A stretch of 27,116 bases of DNA, taken from assembly GCA_016929795.1 (NCBI GenBank), contig JAFGIA010000005.1, forward strand, positions 1 through 27,116, given 5' to 3'. Origin of the DNA: Anaerolineae bacterium. Its GTDB lineage: Bacteria; Chloroflexota; Anaerolineae; JAAYZQ01. Position numbers and translations under genes: made by a program. Of the stretch, positions 23,123 to 27,116 are shown one piece after another. The number at the start of each line of letters is the position of its first letter. Within the stretch, counting starts at the first letter, position 1. The notes under the pieces are model-generated. The model had not been told where the DNA came from and made no database searches. It was given only the letters and a program-made list of their open reading frames with translations.

Positions 23123-26100
23123 CTAGCCGGCCTCCTGCTGCATGCGCGCCGGCTGCCTGGCAGAAACAGAATCGAGCGAAGCAAGGCCAGCGGTTGGGCT
23201 ATGGTGTCTCTCGCCACTTTCCGGGCCGGAAAAGGTGATGTCCCAGCGGGTGCCACCTGCGACGGGGTTGGTATGCAGCTCGATGATCCCATCGAGCTGC
23301 TGCGCCAGGTGCTGGATCAGGCGTAGCCCCAGGCCCCGTGTGGTGCGCGCCGCCGTTTCGCCAAGCTCGAGATCCATGTCCGGCGGCAGGCCAATCCCAT
23401 TGTCCGCCACACTGAGGCACACATCGCCATCAGGTAGGGCGCGCAGTGCTACCAGCACCTCGCCGCTTCGCCCATCGGGAAAGGCATGCTTCAGGGCATT
23501 GGAGATGAGTTCGTGTAGGAGCAGACCACACGGCACTGCTTCGTCGACCCCGAGTACCACGGTGTCCGTGTTGACCCGAAAGCGGATCTGGCCTGCCTCA
23601 CCGTGTGCCCCGTCTCCTGCGCCATAGGCACGAAACAGGTATCCGGCCAGGGTACGCACGTACTCGGCCGCATCTATCTGTGCCAGGTCGGTCGTGGCGT
23701 ACAGTTGCTCGTGGACGAGTGCCATCGATCTCACGCGCAATTGGCTTTCCTGGAGCATGGCGAGCACGGCCGGATCGGTCACCGTACGCGCCTGGAAATA
23801 GAGCAGGCTTGAAATGACCTGCAAGTTGTTCTTGACGCGGTGGTGTACCTCTTTGAGCAGCACCTCTTTTTCGGCGAGCGATGCCTTGAGCTGCTCTTCA
23901 GCACGCCGCCGCTCGACGAGCTCGACTTGTGCCTGTTCGTAAAGGCGTGCATTGTGCAGTGCTGTGGCGGCATAGTGTGCGAACGCTTCCAATCGCTGCG
24001 CATCGTCACGGGTAAAGGCGCCAGGCGTGCGCCCGTCGACGTTCAAAAAACCAATCGTCTTGCCAGCGACGCGGATCGGTGCCGAGACGTAGGCGCGCTG
24101 CCATTCCATGCCCGGGATCGGGTGCCAGTAGCGTGACGCCGCCGTATCGGGCACCACCGTGGGCTGCCCGGTGCGTCCCATCCAGCTTAGTGTGTCATAA
24201 TCGCCGACGCGCAAGATGAATGTGCTAATCAAGTTGTCGCAGCCAAGAGCGGTGTAGCCGCGCCTGCGCACCACGCGTGCAAGGCGATCGTCAAGGGGCT
24301 CGTCGCCGTAGGGCTCGTCGACGAGCATGATGTTCGACGCATCGCCATGCACAACGCGCGCCACCTGGTTGAGGATCCGGTCAAGCACCTGTTCGAGGTC
24401 GAGGCTGCGGCTCACCAGGTCTGATGCCGCCTGCAGCGCCTCCGTCAGCCGTCGCTGCTGGCGCTCTGCTTCGAACAGGCGTGCCTGCTCGATGGCTGCT
24501 GCCGCATCGGTGGCCATGGTGCGACAGATGCGCACCTCGCGTGGCCCAAAGGTATGCGCGTGTCGCGTCTCCCACAGCTCTACGCATCCAATGACCTGTG
24601 CCCTCTGCACGAGGGGCACTGCGAGCAGCGCCTGCCACCCATGCTCGGCGGCATAGGCGCGTGCGTGGGCTGATCCATCTATCACACCCGCCTCGTCCAG
24701 GTCAGTGCCGGTTGCTTTGAGCACGACCGCCTCCTGGTTGAGGATGGCACGGATCAAGGCCGGCCACAGGTGCCGCGTGCCGTGTGGCGCTTCCACCTCG
24801 TCGTCGTGCCATACGGCCAGCACCTGGCCTGTGCCGTCCGCATCCAGGCGCCAGATGTGAACATGGCTTATCCTCAGTGTGCGCCCCAGGTGGTGAGCCA
24901 GGGTGTGCAGCACCCTGTCGACCACGAGGGTCGACGACAGGGCGACAGCCGCTTCGTGCAGTCCTGCCAGCTCCTCTGCCTGACGCTCTGTGGCGGCGAA
25001 GAGGCGCGCATTCTCCACAGCCACAGCCGCCTGCCTGCCGAGGAGGCGCAGCAGGTTGACCTCCTCGCTTGTGTAGCCGTCGCCTGACTGCTTGAGGCCG
25101 AGATAGTAAATGCCGACCAGTTTGTGGCCAACGGTGAGTGGAATGGCCAGTGCCACGTCACGCGCCGCCAGGTAAGCCAGTGCCTCAGCACTGGCACTAG
25201 ACGAGGACTGGAAGCGGAGCAGGGGCGCGTCGGTGTCTCGCAGATAGCGCGCCAGGGGATCCTGAGTGGCAGGTGGTGCGATGTCCGGTGTGCAGGGCCT
25301 GCCGTTGGCTGGCTGCACCCGCTCGAACCTCAGTTCATCCGCGTCGAGGATTTCGAGCTCGGCATGCGTGATTTGCAGCCGCTCCACTACCTCACTCACC
25401 AGGCGTGTCGCCACCTGCTCGACGACTAGCTGGGTGGCGAGGCGTTGACTCATCTCTGGCAGGAGCTGTTGGTAATCGAGCTTGCTGCGAAAGAATAGGC
25501 GGTCAATCAGGCGCTGTACGCGGCGCCGCATCGGCTCTACGGCCATGGCTACCACAAAGGTGGCGGCAAAGATGATGAGTGACCTATCACCCCCAGGCCA
25601 TAGCAATTCCGCGACAAGTGTAAAGGTGCGCACCAGGAGCACGTACAGCCCGACCAGCAGCGCAGTCAGGAGTGCGTACACGAGCGTGCGGTTGGTGACC
25701 ACCTGGATGTCAAACAGGCGGTAGCGCAGGATGGCGACCGCCAATGCAAGAGGGATCAAAGCGGTGACAAGCATGACGACAGGGTGTGGGATCGGCGGGT
25801 GCCCGACCAGGATCAAGGGCAGGACGTAGCCAGGGATCAATATCGCTGACCCAAGCGCACCGCACCACACGATCCACCGGACCTGGGCACGGCTTACGGG
25901 GTCGGCGGCGACCCGTGCCGAGCGCGCACCCGCCGCAAAGGCGATCGCCAGCTCGATGCCAGCCACGATCCAGGAAGTGCGGCTGCCCCAGCGCACCGCT
26001 GCCGGCCAGCTTGGTGCCAGGGCCATTACCACTATAATCGGGACTGCGAATGAGGCCAGCAGGGCAGTGACAACCAGCGCCGGGCGCCGGGAGATGGCAG

Positions 26101-26734
26101 GGTGGGGGGTTGGAAAGACAAGGGCAAAGCAGGTCATGGTCGCCAACGCGAGGCCATAGATCGTATGCTCAAAGATCAGGTGTAGCCAGAAGGGCCAGCG
26201 CCAGGGCAGCGTCGAGAATTGGATGTTGTAGGCATCGCCAACATACTGGATGGCGATCAGCACACAAAAGAGCATCAACAACCGAGCCGCCAGATCTTGG
26301 GTCCGTTTATAGGCGACATAGAGCCCGGCGCCAAGAAACGCCAGGGCAACGGCGAACTGCAGCCCCCAGCGTCCCAGAAGCGCGCCCGGGCTAATGGGGG
26401 CCAGAGGTACCTCCAGCACCAGCGGCTGCCCTTTACGGATCACCTCGTAGATGACGATGCCGCCGTCACGCCACTCTTTGCCTGCCCCAGCGCCCGCCAG
26501 CCACTCGTCCGCTGTGTGGCCCCCAGCGCGCACGATCACGTCGCCAGCCTGCAGGCTGCCGGGGCGCGACTCGATCACCCAGCGCACCAAAAAGCCTTCG
26601 GGGGTAAAGCTTTCCAGGTCGCCGCTGGCACCATCACTCGGCAGCCAGCCATACACACCGGCCAACAGCCCTGCTGCCAAGAGGCTGGCGGTGGTCAACA
26701 GATACCAGGCCCAGAGTCGGCTGCGGGTGGGCAT
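23123..26734 (-). CDS. Membrane sensor histidine kinase: PDZ - multi-TM - GAF - HisKA_2 - HATPase
   Basis: 1203 residues. TM1 lies at 11-30, then an extracytoplasmic PDZ-like segment (about 40-112: GFLVRWVIESRPGSLQAGDVIV). Some nine hydrophobic helices follow between about 118 and 400, then three GAF-like domains (roughly 420-580, 585-755 and 765-935, each ending in AVENARLFA, AIEQARLFE or ALHNARLYE). The HisKA_2 box is LKEVHHRVKNNLQVISSLL with phospho-acceptor His964/965, and the ATPase has HELISNALKHAFPDG (Asn1079), DNGIGLP and TRGLGLRLI. The TM1-PDZ-multi-TM arrangement resembles ComP-type peptide sensors of Firmicutes, which suggests an extracellular ligand; this is analogy only. It is the first gene of an operon with the hybrid regulator, its likely partner. 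The ATG at 26734 has only a weak ribosome-binding site. Confidence 0.92.
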   Translation of the reverse strand: MPTRSRLWAWYLLTTASLLAAGLLAGVYGWLPSDGASGDLESFTPEGFLVRWVIESRPGSLQAGDVIVRAGGHTADEWLAGAGAGKEWRDGGIVIYEVIRKGQPLVLEVPLAPISPGALLGRWGLQFAVALAFLGAGLYVAYKRTQDLAARLLMLFCVLIAIQYVGDAYNIQFSTLPWRWPFWLHLIFEHTIYGLALATMTCFALVFPTPHPAISRRPALVVTALLASFAVPIIVVMALAPSWPAAVRWGSRTSWIVAGIELAIAFAAGARSARVAADPVSRAQVRWIVWCGALGSAILIPGYVLPLILVGHPPIPHPVVMLVTALIPLALAVAILRYRLFDIQVVTNRTLVYALLTALLVGLYVLLVRTFTLVAELLWPGGDRSLIIFAATFVVAMAVEPMRRRVQRLIDRLFFRSKLDYQQLLPEMSQRLATQLVVEQVATRLVSEVVERLQITHAELEILDADELRFERVQPANGRPCTPDIAPPATQDPLARYLRDTDAPLLRFQSSSSASAEALAYLAARDVALAIPLTVGHKLVGIYYLGLKQSGDGYTSEEVNLLRLLGRQAAVAVENARLFAATERQAEELAGLHEAAVALSSTLVVDRVLHTLAHHLGRTLRISHVHIWRLDADGTGQVLAVWHDDEVEAPHGTRHLWPALIRAILNQEAVVLKATGTDLDEAGVIDGSAHARAYAAEHGWQALLAVPLVQRAQVIGCVELWETRHAHTFGPREVRICRTMATDAAAAIEQARLFEAERQQRRLTEALQAASDLVSRSLDLEQVLDRILNQVARVVHGDASNIMLVDEPYGDEPLDDRLARVVRRRGYTALGCDNLISTFILRVGDYDTLSWMGRTGQPTVVPDTAASRYWHPIPGMEWQRAYVSAPIRVAGKTIGFLNVDGRTPGAFTRDDAQRLEAFAHYAATALHNARLYEQAQVELVERRRAEEQLKASLAEKEVLLKEVHHRVKNNLQVISSLLYFQARTVTDPAVLAMLQESQLRVRSMALVHEQLYATTDLAQIDAAEYVRTLAGYLFRAYGAGDGAHGEAGQIRFRVNTDTVVLGVDEAVPCGLLLHELISNALKHAFPDGRSGEVLVALRALPDGDVCLSVADNGIGLPPDMDLELGETAARTTRGLGLRLIQHLAQQLDGIIELHTNPVAGGTRWDITFSGPESGERHHSPTAGLASLDSVSARQPARMQQEAG

Positions 26735-26990
26735 CGCCTACACCCTGCCCGGCTGCCAGCAGGATGCAAGCTGCGCTGGCTGTGTGTGTGAGCGCTGGCA
26801 CCATGCCACCGAGTCGCGCCAGTCTCGCCACGCAACACCCAAGTGCTGAATGCGATGGATGCGAGAGCACGATTTTGGCCCTACCTTGGGCACAATCAAC
26901 CGTGACATGGCAGGCTGTTGCACGTCCATGACCCCTCAGTCGCCGCCAGGAAGCGTATTCACGCTGTGGATAGATAGATGGCGTGGGGCA

Positions 26991-27019
26991 ATTATACCAC
27001 AGAATAGGGGAAGCAGCAA
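26991..27019 (-). promoter_or_regulatory. Promoter for the sensor kinase-hybrid regulator operon
   Basis: Minus-strand TTGCTG (27019-27014), a 17-nt spacer ending in TGTGG and a perfect TATAAT (26996-26991). It implies a leader of about 250 nt before the ATG at 26734. In the rest of 26735-26990 I see no gene and no recognisable RNA element. Confidence 0.55.
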
Positions 27020-27042
27020 GCAAGCATGAGGGAGCGTTACGC

Positions 27043-27116
27043 ATGTGGGACAAGCTCCTTGACGGTTTCCAGCGGCCAACCGAGGATATGAGCACGCAAG
27101 ATATGAGCGATGGGTA
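27043..27116 (+). CDS. Start of an unidentified gene (3' end outside window)
   Basis: An ATG at 27043 sits 8 nt after GAGGGAG (27028-27034), a good ribosome-binding site, and opens a frame of 24 codons to the window edge (begins MWDKLLDGFQRPTEDMSTQD). It is divergent from the sensor kinase. Too short to identify; no promoter was recognised on this strand. Confidence 0.4.
   Translation, partial: MWDKLLDGFQRPTEDMSTQDMSDG

Noticed and set aside
1..27116. CRISPR arrays, tRNA/rRNA genes, transposases and phage genes
   Set aside because: No repeat-spacer pattern, tRNA-like cloverleaf, rRNA sequence, transposase or integrase reading frame was found on either strand by eye.

Overview
The window is GC-rich chromosomal DNA that I would assign to a filamentous or multicellular-type Chloroflexota (Anaerolineae/Caldilineae-like). 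That placement rests on family content: a giant kinase-nSTAND-WD40 protein, an FHA/TPR/TolB protein, a DUF4091 protein, and secreted proteins with a C-terminal YLPLV-type tail. No rRNA, tRNA or other phylogenetic marker is present. No phage, IS element or CRISPR array was seen. All coordinates include stop codons; most starts were moved inward to an ATG/GTG with a good Shine-Dalgarno (SD) sequence.

Layout. 1-498 (-): truncated zinc-ribbon, single-TM protein. 585-3365 (-): secreted DUF4091 glycosidase-like protein whose 3' end overlaps an out-of-frame LuxR-like HTH remnant. 3366-3754: a regulatory gap with a promoter, a possible ~75-nt small RNA ending in a GC hairpin, a second promoter and a heptanucleotide repeat. 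3755-4861 (+): unrecognised beta-rich protein. 4863-11389 (-): a 1985-aa Ser/Thr kinase with nSTAND1 NTPase, TM, coiled-coil repeats and 21 WD40 repeats, translationally coupled (TGATG) to a GNAT acetyltransferase.

11390-11778 is a compact divergent promoter region. To the left it drives the kinase. To the right a perfect-consensus promoter (TTGACA-17-TATAAT), with an FNR/CRP-like palindrome in its spacer, drives two tandem secreted paralogues (11779-12612 and 12638-13408). Their last ~60 residues are over 60% Trp/Tyr/Phe and start with a conserved His-rich motif. This pair is the best candidate for an undescribed system in the window. A 32-nt perfect palindrome separates it from a convergent gene for an Ala-rich helical protein (13455-14648).

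14776-17367 (-): FHA-TM-TPR-TolB-propeller protein with a degenerate FHA site. 17543-19510 (-): secreted metzincin-like protease with a C-terminal Ig-like domain. 19838-21151 (+): MFS permease. 21161-26734 (-): two-gene phosphorelay made of a PDZ/multi-TM/GAF HisKA_2 kinase followed by a REC-PAS-kinase-REC hybrid. 27043-27116 (+): start of a truncated gene.

Overall this looks like a signalling and cell-surface neighbourhood: two sensory systems (the Ser/Thr kinase with the FHA protein, and the His-Asp relay) set among secreted proteins. The functional links between them are inference from proximity.
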